NCBI GenBank assembly: GCA_964353175.1
Contig: CAYGUX010000001.1
Location: 186,001-250,000, forward strand
Source: JAIYCX01 sp964353175
GTDB lineage: Bacteria > Bdellovibrionota_C > UBA2361 > SZUA-149 > DAOLCO01
DNA: 64,000 nucleotides
Direction of reading: 5' to 3'
Each line of letters begins with the position of its first letter. Position 1 is the first letter of the stretch. Under the pieces are notes generated by a model, which was given only the letters and a program-made list of their open reading frames with translations, made no database searches and had not been told where the DNA came from. The position numbers were made by a program, and so were the translations under genes. Shown here piece after piece: positions 35,289-44,526 of the stretch.

Positions 35289-35506
35289 CAAATAAGATGG
35301 ATAGGTAATTAAGGCTAAATAGAGTGTTCCGAATAAAAATGCTATCACTTTCTGTTAGTACCCACTCTAAAGGGCGAAGCGACGGCCTGCGGTGCGCCTA
35401 TTGAAACGTGGCAATGACAAATATTTCATTATTCAGCAGGCACTTGACTAATGAGGCCCAGAGAATAAATCTTTTCTTGGACCAGTATATTATAACTATA
35501 GAATTA

Positions 35507-35926
35507 TTAAATCATCGCTGTCCTACGAGCGGCAGACAACATAGCCTTAGACTTATCTAGTTTATGCTTAATATCGATATAAGACTCACTCCTAGTATCG
35601 CTAAGACCCTTAAGATCTACTTCAGCCTTTTCAATTTCAGCTTCGATAGTACTCATATCTACATCTTCAGCAGATGCACCGAATTCTGCAAACAAGGTTA
35701 AATTTCCAGAATCAACCTTAAACGCTCCACCTGAGACCGCAAACCAAAAGTCTTTACCAGCAGCAACAACTTTTACAGTACCAGTGCTTAGAAGACCTAC
35801 AAGATTTTCGTGACTAGGAAGTATTCCAAGCTCGCCTTTATGTGAAGGGACGATAACTTCAGAGGCCCTAGTATTTAGGACCTCTCCTTGAGGTGAAAGT
35901 ATTTCTACAAGAAAATCTTGTGCCAT
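35507..35926 (-). CDS. atpC: ATP synthase F1 epsilon subunit
   Basis: A 139-residue epsilon subunit. Residues 1-85 form the N-terminal beta domain (LVEILSPQGEVLNTRASEVIVPSHKGELGILPSHENLVGLL, with the conserved GxxGxLPxH theme), and the rest forms the two C-terminal helices that can inhibit rotation. It sits on the central stalk of the enzyme and is the last gene of the operon, 11 bp after atpD. Confidence 0.96.
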   Translation of the reverse strand: MAQDFLVEILSPQGEVLNTRASEVIVPSHKGELGILPSHENLVGLLSTGTVKVVAAGKDFWFAVSGGAFKVDSGNLTLFAEFGASAEDVDMSTIEAEIEKAEVDLKGLSDTRSESYIDIKHKLDKSKAMLSAARRTAMI

Positions 35927-35937
35927 TGATTACCTTA

Positions 35938-37380
35938 TTATGCTGCCTTTTTCACTGCATCTTGAGCTAACTTAACAGCCTTTTCTCTAGCTTCTTCAAT
36001 AGTTCCTACTAGATAAAATGCATCTTCTGGAAGATCGTCATGTTTACCTTCACAAAGTTCTTTAAATCCTCGAATAGTATCTTCAAGTTTTACATACTTC
36101 CCTTGCATACCAGTAAACTGTTCAGCTACGAAGAAAGGTTGAGATAAGAATCTTTGAATCTTTCTTGCTCTTTGTACGATCAACTTATCATCTTCTGATA
36201 ACTCATCCATACCAAGAATTGCAATAATATCTTGAAGATCTTTATACCTTTGAAGAACTCTTTGTACCTCTCTAGCTACTCCATAATGCTCTTCACCAAG
36301 TACTGCTGGATCAAGAATCGTAGAAGTAGAATCAAGTGGATCTACCGCTGGATAAATACCTTGCTCCGCAATTGATCTAGACAAAGTAGTTGTTGCATCA
36401 AGGTGAGTAAAAGTAGTTGCTGGTGCAGGATCAGTTAAATCATCCGCAGGAACATAAATAGCTTGAACGGATGTAATAGAACCTTTCTTAGTAGAAGTAA
36501 TTCTTTCTTGTAACTCACCAACGTCTGTTGCTAAAGTTGGCTGATATCCTACCGCTGATGGCATTCTTCCTAGAAGTGCTGACACCTCAGATCCAGCTTG
36601 TACGAATCTAAACATGTTATCAACGAACAACAAAGTATCTTTACCTTCAACATCTCTAAAATACTCAGCCGCAGTTAAAGCAGTTAAAGCTACTCTAAAA
36701 CGTGCTCCTGGAGGTTCGTTCATTTGGCCGTAAATTAAGGCGGCCTTATCGATAACGCCTGACTCCTTCATTTCTTCCCAAAGATCGTTTCCTTCTCTCG
36801 TTCTTTCCCCAACACCAGCAAATACAGAATATCCACCGTGAGCTTTTGCCACGTTATTAATCAATTCCATTATAATTACAGTCTTTCCAACTCCCGCACC
36901 GCCGAACAATCCAATCTTTCCACCCTTTACATAAGGAGCAATAAGATCAATTACTTTAATTCCAGTTTCAAAGATCTCCTTGCTTGTAGCTTGGTCTTCA
37001 AACTTAGGAGCTTGTCTGTGAATAGGCCATCTTACAGTCTCACCAACTGGGCCTTTCTCATCAACAGGATTTCCACATACATCTAAAATTCGGCCTAAGA
37101 TGGCAGATCCTACTGGAGTAGAAATAGGGGCGCCCGTGTTCTTAACTTTCATCCCTCTAACAAGTCCATCAGTGGTATCCATAGATACGCATCTGACGAC
37201 GTTGTCACCGATATGTAAACTTACTTCTAAAACTAAATTATCTTCCCTTTCATCAATCGCAGGGTTAGTAATTAAAAGTGCCGTATTAATCTCTGGAAGG
37301 CTCCCGCCATCCTCAAATGAAACGTCCACAACTGGACCTAATACTTGAACTACTTTTCCGTCTTTATTTTGTGCTTGCAT
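35938..37380 (-). CDS. atpD: ATP synthase F1 beta subunit
   Basis: A 480-residue catalytic subunit. The P-loop GGAGVGKT and the catalytic Glu in GERTREGNDLWEEM are present, followed by VDNMFRFVQAGSEVSALLGRMPSAVGYQP and the DDLTDPAPATTF region. Length and order are standard. It forms the catalytic hexamer with atpA and lies between atpG and atpC. Confidence 0.98.
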   Translation of the reverse strand: MQAQNKDGKVVQVLGPVVDVSFEDGGSLPEINTALLITNPAIDEREDNLVLEVSLHIGDNVVRCVSMDTTDGLVRGMKVKNTGAPISTPVGSAILGRILDVCGNPVDEKGPVGETVRWPIHRQAPKFEDQATSKEIFETGIKVIDLIAPYVKGGKIGLFGGAGVGKTVIIMELINNVAKAHGGYSVFAGVGERTREGNDLWEEMKESGVIDKAALIYGQMNEPPGARFRVALTALTAAEYFRDVEGKDTLLFVDNMFRFVQAGSEVSALLGRMPSAVGYQPTLATDVGELQERITSTKKGSITSVQAIYVPADDLTDPAPATTFTHLDATTTLSRSIAEQGIYPAVDPLDSTSTILDPAVLGEEHYGVAREVQRVLQRYKDLQDIIAILGMDELSEDDKLIVQRARKIQRFLSQPFFVAEQFTGMQGKYVKLEDTIRGFKELCEGKHDDLPEDAFYLVGTIEEAREKAVKLAQDAVKKAA

Positions 37381-37428
37381 TTTTTCCTCTGCAGTTTATC
37401 ATTCAAAAAATTCTATCTATCACTTAAC

Positions 37429-38283
37429 TTACGATTTCTGAGCCTCCGCTCCACCCAATATATCTAACAACTCAGCCGTAATCACTCTCTGTCTCGCTCT
37501 ATTGTAGAAAAGCTTAAGCTTATCCATAAGCTCATCGGCGTTTCTAGTAGCGGCATCCATTGCGGTCATACGAGATGCATGCTCACATGCTTTTGACTCA
37601 TATCCACTTTGAAATAGTTTAGTTTTTAATGTCAATGGAAGTATTTCTGCAAAAACTTCCTCTGCGGAAGGTTCGATCTTCGCATCATCAACAATACCTG
37701 AATCAGCATCAATCGCGAATGGCAAAAGTCTTTCACAAACCACTTCCTGAGTCATCGCAGTGATAAACTTAGTGTAAATCAATACCACTTCATCAACTTC
37801 CTTAGAAGAATATAAAGAGACTATAGAGGCTCCCAACTCATCCATTGGCCATTTCCCAGCATCATCTGGCAAACCCACAAAACTCTGATTTAAATTTAAA
37901 GAAAGTCGATTAACGCTAGTAACAGCACGCTTACCTACCGCATAACACACCGCCTCACTAGCACTGGTCTTAACTGCATTACTTAAAGCTTTAAAAATAT
38001 TTGTATTATAACCACCGCACAACCCTCTCTCTCCAGAGAAAACCACGTAAGCAGTCCTTTTAACTTCTCGAACTTCAATTAAAGGATGGCTAAATCCTTC
38101 TGGCAAGGCTTTAATTGAAGAATTTAAAACTTCTCCTAATCTCTCACTAAACTTACGACCACCTAAAGCAGCATCTTGTGCGCGCTTCAATTTAGCAGCT
38201 GACACTAACTTCATAGCGCGCGTTATCTGCTTTGTATTCTTTACCGAAGACAGTCTTCTTCGTATTGCTTTTAATCCTGACAT
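37429..38283 (-). CDS. atpG: ATP synthase F1 gamma subunit
   Basis: A 284-residue central-stalk subunit. The N-terminus MSGLKAIRRRLSSVKNTKQITRAMKLVSAAKL and the C-terminus TRNADELMDKLKLFYNRARQRVITAELLDILGGA are the conserved helices that turn in the alpha3beta3 barrel. Spacing is 28 bp to atpA and 48 bp to atpD. Confidence 0.97.
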   Translation of the reverse strand: MSGLKAIRRRLSSVKNTKQITRAMKLVSAAKLKRAQDAALGGRKFSERLGEVLNSSIKALPEGFSHPLIEVREVKRTAYVVFSGERGLCGGYNTNIFKALSNAVKTSASEAVCYAVGKRAVTSVNRLSLNLNQSFVGLPDDAGKWPMDELGASIVSLYSSKEVDEVVLIYTKFITAMTQEVVCERLLPFAIDADSGIVDDAKIEPSAEEVFAEILPLTLKTKLFQSGYESKACEHASRMTAMDAATRNADELMDKLKLFYNRARQRVITAELLDILGGAEAQKS

Positions 38284-38311
38284 ATTAAATTATAAAAGTT
38301 CAGTCGTTCAA

Positions 38312-39895
38312 TTAAATAGTTGCAGAAGCTACTTGGCTATCCGCACTAGAAGCAGCTTTCTCTGAAGTAGCTTTAGCAATTGAAGCACCAGCTTTGAAAT
38401 TTTCAGTATATTTCTTTAACGCTGTGTTTAATTCCGCTTCCACTTCATCACTCATCGCTCCCTTTTCCTTAATCGCATTAGTTACGCTAGGATGATTGCT
38501 TTGAATAAATGAATGTAGCCCTTCTTCGTATGCCCTAATATTCTCTACTTCGATTTGATCTAAATATCCTTTATTAGCGGAATAAATAGAGATAACTTGA
38601 AGTTCTACTGGAACCGGCTTGAACTGAGCTTGTTTTAACAATTCTACTAACCTCGCACCTCTATCAAGTTGTGATCTAGTTACCGCATCGAGGTCAGATC
38701 CAAACTGAGCAAATGCTTGTTTTTCTCTATACTGAGCTAGAGCTAGCCTCAAAGTACCAGCAACTTTTTTCATTGCTTTAATTTGAGCTGATCCACCTAC
38801 TCGCGATACAGATAAACCAACGTTTACCGCAGGTCTAACCCCCGCATAGAATAAGTCAGTTTCTAAATAAATCTGACCATCCGTAATGGAAATTACGTTA
38901 GTTGGAACATACGCAGAAACATCTCCTGCCTGAGTTTCAATAACAGGTAAAGCCGTTAACGAACCGCCGCCTTCCGCATCACTCAACTTAGCCGCTCTTT
39001 CTAGTAAACGGGAGTGAAGATAGAACACATCTCCTGGGTATGCTTCTCTTCCTGGAGGTCTTCTTAGAAGTAATGAAATCGCTCTATAGGCAACCGCATG
39101 TTTACTTAAATCATCATAAACTACTAGAGCATGTCTTCCAGAATCTCTAAAATATTCCCCCATTGTACAGCCGGTGTAAGGAGCTAAAAACGACATTGGC
39201 GCTGGTTCACTAGCACTGGCCGCTACAATTATAGTATGTTCAAGTGCGCCGTTTTCTCTGAGTTTTTCTACCACTTGAGCAACACTGGATCTCTTTTGTC
39301 CGATTGCTACATATATACAAATTACTCCATTACCCTTTTGGTTAATGATCGTATCTAATGCCACGGCTGTTTTACCAGTCTGTCTATCCCCAATGATTAA
39401 CTCTCTCTGACCTCTACCAATTGGAATCATAGTATCAATCGCTTTGATACCCGTTTGAAGAGGTTCGTTTACAGATTTCCTCTTCACAATACCTGGCGCC
39501 TTAACTTCTAACTTAGAAAACTTATCTCTAGGAAGATCTGGCCCACCATCGATAGGATTACCTAGAGCATCAACAACTCGTCCTATAAGAGAATCACCAA
39601 CTGGCACTTCTGCGATCTTACCAACACGCTTAACTTGATCACCTTCTTTTACAAGTGCGGTCTCGCCCATCAACACAGCTCCTACACTATCCTCTTCTAA
39701 GTTAAGTGCAATTCCTTGGATTCCCGCTGAGAACTCTAGAAGTTCTCCCGCTGCTACTTTATCAAGACCATAGATTCTAGCTATACCATCACCGACGGAA
39801 ATAACTGTACCAACTTCAGACATATCAATATCTGTTTTAAGATCTTTAATCTTATCACTTAAAAGTCTGCTAATTTCTTGTGCTTTAATTTCCAT
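38312..39895 (-). CDS. atpA: ATP synthase F1 alpha subunit
   Basis: A 527-residue non-catalytic nucleotide-binding subunit. The P-loop GDRQTGKTA (near residue 170) and the conserved VVYDDLSKHAVAYR, LLRRPPGREAYPGDVFYLHSRLLERAA segments are clear. The C-terminal tail is Ala/Ser rich. It follows atpH by 53 bp in the operon. Confidence 0.98.
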   Translation of the reverse strand: MEIKAQEISRLLSDKIKDLKTDIDMSEVGTVISVGDGIARIYGLDKVAAGELLEFSAGIQGIALNLEEDSVGAVLMGETALVKEGDQVKRVGKIAEVPVGDSLIGRVVDALGNPIDGGPDLPRDKFSKLEVKAPGIVKRKSVNEPLQTGIKAIDTMIPIGRGQRELIIGDRQTGKTAVALDTIINQKGNGVICIYVAIGQKRSSVAQVVEKLRENGALEHTIIVAASASEPAPMSFLAPYTGCTMGEYFRDSGRHALVVYDDLSKHAVAYRAISLLLRRPPGREAYPGDVFYLHSRLLERAAKLSDAEGGGSLTALPVIETQAGDVSAYVPTNVISITDGQIYLETDLFYAGVRPAVNVGLSVSRVGGSAQIKAMKKVAGTLRLALAQYREKQAFAQFGSDLDAVTRSQLDRGARLVELLKQAQFKPVPVELQVISIYSANKGYLDQIEVENIRAYEEGLHSFIQSNHPSVTNAIKEKGAMSDEVEAELNTALKKYTENFKAGASIAKATSEKAASSADSQVASATI

Positions 39896-39948
39896 TGGTT
39901 CTTTTTCTCTCTACAAATATAAATATAATAATTTAATCTAAAAACTGT

Positions 39949-40494
39949 TTATTGAAGCAAGCTTTTTTCCATCTCTTTAAGGCGACCTTCTAAACTTGCA
40001 TCTATCACAACACCACTATAACTAACAACCAAACCACCTATTAAACTAGGCTCAACATTCCAAGTAAATTCTAAGGTTTGATTAATTTTAGTTGCTAAAG
40101 TACCTTCTACATCCTTCTTCTCGGAATCTCCCAACTCTCTAGCGCTTTTTACTTCGACAGACACAATGCCCATCTTCTCCATAGAAAGTTCTTTTAAGGA
40201 GCGTACAATATCAGAGAACGCGAATATTCTTTTATTCGTAAGGATGGCATTAACGAATCTAACCACTTGGCTACTAGCACCAAGCTCAGATAACAAAGAA
40301 TCCATCACCCCTACCTTCTTTTCGATCCCGGTTGTCGGATTTAAAAAGAATGAACGTACAGAACTATCTCCAATAATAGCTTCTCCAAGTTGTTCAATAA
40401 CTGCTACTTCTGACTTCAAAGCTTCAATACTACTTGAAGACCTAACAAAAGCCTTAGCATACCTTAGTCCCAATTTTCTGCCTTGCGATGACAC
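39949..40494 (-). CDS. atpH: ATP synthase delta subunit
   Basis: A 181-residue delta subunit that ties F1 to the peripheral stalk. It begins with LGLRYAKAFVRS, has the family pattern of six N-terminal helices, and ends with TLEFTWNVEPSLIGGLVVSYSGVVIDASLEGRL, with the diagnostic GG and D-S-L motif. Sequence similarity is always low in this family, but the position between atpF and atpA settles it. Confidence 0.95.
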   Translation of the reverse strand: MSSQGRKLGLRYAKAFVRSSSSIEALKSEVAVIEQLGEAIIGDSSVRSFFLNPTTGIEKKVGVMDSLLSELGASSQVVRFVNAILTNKRIFAFSDIVRSLKELSMEKMGIVSVEVKSARELGDSEKKDVEGTLATKINQTLEFTWNVEPSLIGGLVVSYSGVVIDASLEGRLKEMEKSLLQ

Positions 40495-40541
40495 TTAAAT
40501 TCCTACCCCTTTTTAATAACTAAAATATTAATTAAACTCTA

Positions 40542-41156
40542 CTAAGCGTTGTTTCCACTCTTCCCTGGAAGAGTAACAAGATTAGATTTAATAAATTGCA
40601 TATCCTCACTAGAAGAAAACTTTACTTTCAAGTCAGCCTTCACTTTAGAAACGATCCTTTTCACCAACTCCCTACGTGCATCACTTTCAACTCTCTGCAC
40701 TTCCCCTGTGTACCACTTACCAGAGTCATCTTTCATCCTAGTACATTTTTGATTTGCTTGAGAGATTATAGAATCCGCCAACAAACGACCTTCCTTCTCT
40801 AAGTCCATGACGATCTGAGCCTTTTCCTCTTGAATCATCGCCAGTCTTTCCTTTATCTGACTAGACTCACTAATCAAAGTTGCCATTTCATTCTGTGCTC
40901 GAACCACAAAAGCGTCCAACTCAATCCTCTGATCCCGAAGCACGGGTCTTGCAAACTTCCTATACACATAGGTCATCAAAACAAGATAAAGTATAAAATT
41001 ACACGTAGGCCAAAAAAGCGTACCGATATCTGGAACTTCGTGCCCAGCTCCCTTCGTTGCGCTACTCGCCAAAACTTCACTAGCGGAGAGAAATAATACC
41101 GCTAAACCTAAAAAAGCACTCTTTAAAAATCTATTCTCAAACAAACTCGTCCACAT
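40542..41156 (-). CDS. atpF: ATP synthase b subunit with signal-like N-terminus
   Basis: A 204-residue peripheral-stalk subunit. The first 30 residues look like a signal peptide (basic start, LGLAVLFLSASEVLAS), followed by the real membrane anchor at about 48-67 (LFWPTCNFILYLVLMTYVY) and a long charged coiled coil. A cleavable-looking prefix on subunit b is seen in several deltaproteobacterial operons. It follows the second b-type gene by 21 bp and precedes atpH by 47 bp. Confidence 0.92.
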   Translation of the reverse strand: MWTSLFENRFLKSAFLGLAVLFLSASEVLASSATKGAGHEVPDIGTLFWPTCNFILYLVLMTYVYRKFARPVLRDQRIELDAFVVRAQNEMATLISESSQIKERLAMIQEEKAQIVMDLEKEGRLLADSIISQANQKCTRMKDDSGKWYTGEVQRVESDARRELVKRIVSKVKADLKVKFSSSEDMQFIKSNLVTLPGKSGNNA

Positions 41157-41177
41157 AAAAGTAATCCTAATTTATTC

Positions 41178-41753
41178 CTAATGAATAGTCTGCGACCCAA
41201 CGGATGTTAATCTCTGATAGAAACTACCGGATAAAGAATCAACTTCCTTATCTAAGGAGGTAAAAACTTGATCTCTCTGCTCTGCAAGTCGCGCTTGCAT
41301 CCTAGCTAACTCCTCTTCAAGAACTCTCTTTTCCGCTTCAACAATGGCTTCTGCGCTTTTTTTCGCTTCCAAGGCTCTTAAATTCTTCCTCTTCACTCCC
41401 TCTACTCTAGCGTCATGCAACTCTCGTTCAAGCTCTGACTTCAACTCACTAATTTCTTTCTTTAAATCATGACTTGTAGCTACAGCTCCGGTAGTCATCT
41501 CTTCTCTTTCATAAAAAGCATTGAGATACGGAACCATCACCATCTTCCCAAGAATCAACCAAACAAAAAGGAAAAGGAGGCCAGAATATAGAAGTTCGAA
41601 ACTTCTCTGTTCGTTAAGTAGATTTTTAAGAAAACCTACTCCTTCTGGTCCAGCAACGGTTGAGGCGACCCACCATAAGCCTATAAAAATAATTGTACCA
41701 GCAACGACGTCGGACAATCCTAGAGGAGTATCATTTGAATTTGAATGATCCAC
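41178..41753 (-). CDS. ATP synthase second b-type subunit (b')
   Basis: A 191-residue b-family subunit with membrane segments around 13-33 and 53-73 (LLYSGLLFLFVWLILGKM) and an alanine- and glutamate-rich coiled coil to the C-terminus. Having both b and b' gives a heterodimeric stalk, as in photosynthetic bacteria and deltaproteobacteria. The frame opens with GTG 41753; there is no Shine-Dalgarno sequence, but TATTAT lies seven bases ahead (41761-41766), so the operon message may be leaderless. Genes for subunits a and c are not in the window. Confidence 0.9.
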   Translation of the reverse strand: MDHSNSNDTPLGLSDVVAGTIIFIGLWWVASTVAGPEGVGFLKNLLNEQRSFELLYSGLLFLFVWLILGKMVMVPYLNAFYEREEMTTGAVATSHDLKKEISELKSELERELHDARVEGVKRKNLRALEAKKSAEAIVEAEKRVLEEELARMQARLAEQRDQVFTSLDKEVDSLSGSFYQRLTSVGSQTIH

Positions 41754-41814
41754 GAAACTTATAATATTTATTATTTGCGTTAAACTAAAAACGAATAAAG
41801 ATAATTAATCTTAT

Positions 41815-42339
41815 TTATCTTGCCTCTTCATGCCCTAAAATGGCATCCATTTGCAAGTCAAGCGGGTCTTCCTTCTCTGAGAATGCAGAAGCTGGCATCT
41901 CAACTCGCCCATCAAAAACTACTCCATCTTGAATAGAGAGCCTTTTAGACTTGATATTGCCACGTATCTCAGCCCCACTTAGTAGCTCTATTTTTTCGCT
42001 ACAAATAAGATCACCCACTACCTTACCGCTGATTACAGCGCTCTCTGCCCGACAATTCGCTCGAACTATCCCAGATTCGCCGACAGTAAGCACCCCACCA
42101 ACCAATACATCCCCTTCAAGAAACCCTTGAACCTCCAAGTCACCAGAACACTCAAATGCGCCTCTGACAGTACAATCCTCTAACAATGTCGATGACTTAG
42201 GCTTAGATTGAGTAGCAGCGTAGGTATTGCTGTTTGAATTAAAAGTAGTAGAAGACGTGTTTGATTCACTAGAAGCGGAATTCCATTCTCCGTCCCTTCT
42301 AACGTCTCTCCCTGACAAAAGCGATTTAGGTGACAACAT
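41815..42339 (-). CDS. Bactofilin upstream of the ATP synthase operon
   Basis: A 174-residue bactofilin. After a Ser/Asn/Thr-rich tail of about 50 residues comes the beta-helical core (CTVRGAFECSGDLEVQGFLEGDV, LTVGESGIVRANCRAES, LLSGAEIRGNIKSKRLSI). It is on the same strand as, and 61 bp ahead of, the ATP synthase operon. A bactofilin gene (often with parA and parB) in this place is a conserved arrangement in deltaproteobacterial genomes; parA and parB are not present here. Confidence 0.9.
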   Translation of the reverse strand: MLSPKSLLSGRDVRRDGEWNSASSESNTSSTTFNSNSNTYAATQSKPKSSTLLEDCTVRGAFECSGDLEVQGFLEGDVLVGGVLTVGESGIVRANCRAESAVISGKVVGDLICSEKIELLSGAEIRGNIKSKRLSIQDGVVFDGRVEMPASAFSEKEDPLDLQMDAILGHEEAR

Positions 42340-42612
42340 AAGCTAAAAAGAGGGTTTATTAATAAGCCTGTAATTACAGATCATTACGATGAATACTTTA
42401 AATACCACCATAAGACGCCTCAACTGCATAACATGATTAATAAAGTAAGTCATGTATTCTAGTCAAAATTATTGCTAAAATAGTAATACGCTCAACAAGG
42501 AACCAATCACCTGAGCGATTTAAAAAGTAGGGATATAAAAACTTTTCTTGATTAGCCCACTAGACTATGGAAACATAAACCTGACGTAATAACTAGAGTA
42601 ACAATCCTGCAT

Positions 42613-43659
42613 ATGAACGCTCAAAAACCTGAAGTTAAATTAACTCATAGAATCTTAACCTACGTAGCCCAACTAGAGAGGCTCACTGGCATTCTCCAAA
42701 GAAGCTCTCATATAATGAAAGCTGAACAGATAGAAGACCATATTCAAACCAATGCCCTAAGTGCTCTCTGCTTAGATCACACAACTCCAGCTCCCTTAAC
42801 TCACCCTCTACTAACATTCTTCAATACTACTAAAGCAGCAACCTTCAACTCTTCAAATATCATTAGCAAAGAACACTTAGATATTATTCAAAAAACAAAG
42901 AACGGTTTTAATATTAATTTTGAACTTTCAGAAGAAGGCCTACTAATTTTAAACCAAACCCTAGTTTCAAAACAAAAGCTAACAGAAGAACCTCAAAACT
43001 TAAATGTAGATGATGTTCTTAGAAACTATCAATTAAGTTTTCTTAGTCACGATAACAAAAGAATCTTCACAACTGTTTCTCCATTTTTAGTTAAAAAAAG
43101 ATTAAGAGAACTTATAGAATGGACTTGCGATGAACTTAGCTATGGTGAAATCTCGCCGATTCTCACTATCGGAACCTTCCATCTAATGTTCCTACAAATT
43201 CACCCCTTTAAAGATGGTAATCACAGGACCGCTCTCGCCGCTACTTGGTCGCTTCTAAACGACTGTGGATATACCTTCATTGAAAGTAGTAGCTTTATTA
43301 AGGCATTCCTAGAATCAAGCGAGACATACTATAGCTCTCTAAAACATGCTGAACGGACAATATTTTCAGACTGGTCTGGATCACCGCTTTGGCTTGAGTA
43401 CTTTGTAAGAACTTTACTTAGTGCAGCAGAGCAAGCAGTATCAGCAGAAGAGCGCTACACTAACCAAGCGGTCCTAACTGAAACGCAAAAACAAATCCTT
43501 GAAGTCATCAAAAACCATGGCGCCGTAACTAGAGAAAAAGTTGTGACTGAAACTGGCATTAACCTAAGCACCGTAAAATATAATCTATCACTACTAAAAG
43601 AGCGCGGACACTTAAGGAGAGAAGGTGGAGGTAGATCAACTTTCTACACCATTCTCTAA
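42613..43659 (+). CDS. Fic-domain protein with C-terminal winged helix
   Basis: A 348-residue Fic-family protein. The catalytic motif is HPFKDGNHR (197-205), matching HPFx(D/E)GN(G/K/H)R, so transfer of AMP or another phosphate-bearing group to a target protein is likely. Residues 290-348 form a winged-helix domain (TQKQILEVIKNHGAVTREK, NLSTVKYNLSLLKERG) that may bind its own promoter. The usual N-terminal inhibitory motif (S/T)xxxE(G/N) is not obvious; the best candidate, TNALSA near residues 46-51, lacks the Glu. The gene diverges from the bactofilin gene across a 273 bp gap that contains only A/T-rich DNA. Confidence 0.88.
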   Translation: MNAQKPEVKLTHRILTYVAQLERLTGILQRSSHIMKAEQIEDHIQTNALSALCLDHTTPAPLTHPLLTFFNTTKAATFNSSNIISKEHLDIIQKTKNGFNINFELSEEGLLILNQTLVSKQKLTEEPQNLNVDDVLRNYQLSFLSHDNKRIFTTVSPFLVKKRLRELIEWTCDELSYGEISPILTIGTFHLMFLQIHPFKDGNHRTALAATWSLLNDCGYTFIESSSFIKAFLESSETYYSSLKHAERTIFSDWSGSPLWLEYFVRTLLSAAEQAVSAEERYTNQAVLTETQKQILEVIKNHGAVTREKVVTETGINLSTVKYNLSLLKERGHLRREGGGRSTFYTIL

Positions 43660-43704
43660 ACTACAATCCCGACTAGCTAGCCTCACTACTATCGATAAGA
43701 GATA

Positions 43705-44151
43705 ATGCGTATCGTCGTTCAAAGAATCACTTCTGCTGAAGTTCTAGTTGAAGACACCTCCTGCGGTAAAATCTCTGGTCTTGGCCTTCTATGCCTAGTT
43801 GGTTTCGGATCTAGCGATACGAAAGAATCCTTGCAACCAGCTTTAAATAAAATCTTAAACTTAAGAATATTCTCCAATGACTCAGGACGCTTTGATAAAT
43901 CGCTCCTAGATATCGATGGAGAGCTATATCTAGTTCCTCAATTCACATTGTATGCTGACACTTCCAAGGGAAGGAGACCTGAATTCTTTGAAGCAATGCC
44001 GCCTAATCAAGCAAGCAAACTATTTAACAACCTAGTGGAACTAGCAAAAGAAACCCGCCCTTCAAATAAATTAAAAGCAGGAATATTCGGGGCGGACATG
44101 AAAGTCAGCCTCACAAACGATGGGCCTGTGACAATAATTCTTGATTTCTAA
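43705..44151 (+). CDS. dtd: D-aminoacyl-tRNA deacylase
   Basis: A 148-residue DTD protein. It removes D-amino acids and glycine wrongly attached to tRNA. The GP cis-proline motif is intact in NDGPVT (138-143). The other signature, normally SQxxTL, reads PQFTL (78-82): Ser is replaced by Pro. The flanks (FDKSLLDI, LYADTSKGRRPEF) are typical. Because catalysis in DTD rests on main-chain atoms and the cis-proline, activity may persist, but the change is unusual. It follows the Fic gene by 45 bp on the same strand. Confidence 0.93.
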   Translation: MRIVVQRITSAEVLVEDTSCGKISGLGLLCLVGFGSSDTKESLQPALNKILNLRIFSNDSGRFDKSLLDIDGELYLVPQFTLYADTSKGRRPEFFEAMPPNQASKLFNNLVELAKETRPSNKLKAGIFGADMKVSLTNDGPVTIILDF

Positions 44152-44175
44152 TTAAAAAAGCTCAAAAAATGGGGG

Positions 44176-44207
44176 AAGAGCGTTTAAAATCCCTTAAAAA
44201 CGCTCTT
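44176..44207 (-). terminator. Rho-independent terminator
   Basis: AAGAGCGTTT (44176-44185) pairs with AAACGCTCTT (44198-44207). Read on the minus strand the stem is followed by CCCCCATTTTTTGAG and a second T run, so it ends the 73-codon gene at 44206. On the plus strand the tail is poor in T, so it is weaker there. Confidence 0.6.
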
Positions 44208-44427
44208 AGTTATTTCGAACCCGGGCTGGCTGAAACAACATTTCAGGCACCAAGAAGCATACCAATTTCCACTGCAAATCACTGGCTTCATTCTCCCTGA
44301 CGGCCCTCACTGCTTTCGCAAGCACTGTAAGACTTTCAAAGATCTCCTCTGCCAGCATCTCAGTTTCCTCTCGAAGCGATACTCCAAGTTTTTGAATAGC
44401 CATGTACGCCTTCGCAACATAGTCCAT
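44206..44427 (-). CDS. Small helical protein of unknown function
   Basis: About 73 residues from ATG 44427. GGAGGTGA lies 5-8 bases upstream, a very good ribosome site and the reason for choosing this ATG over the GTG or ATG a few codons earlier. The protein is largely helical with a negatively charged first half. I recognise no family. It is single, with a terminator directly at its stop codon. The strong ribosome site makes it likely that it is made in quantity. Confidence 0.6.
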   Translation of the reverse strand: MDYVAKAYMAIQKLGVSLREETEMLAEEIFESLTVLAKAVRAVRENEASDLQWKLVCFLVPEMLFQPARVRNN

Positions 44428-44526
44428 ATTCATCACCTCCTCTCTAACCCTTTCGCCCTTCCCCTCAGTAACATTTTACTTGAAGGAAATGAACTAAGAA
44501 ACAAAACAGGCATTCTAGAATACAAC

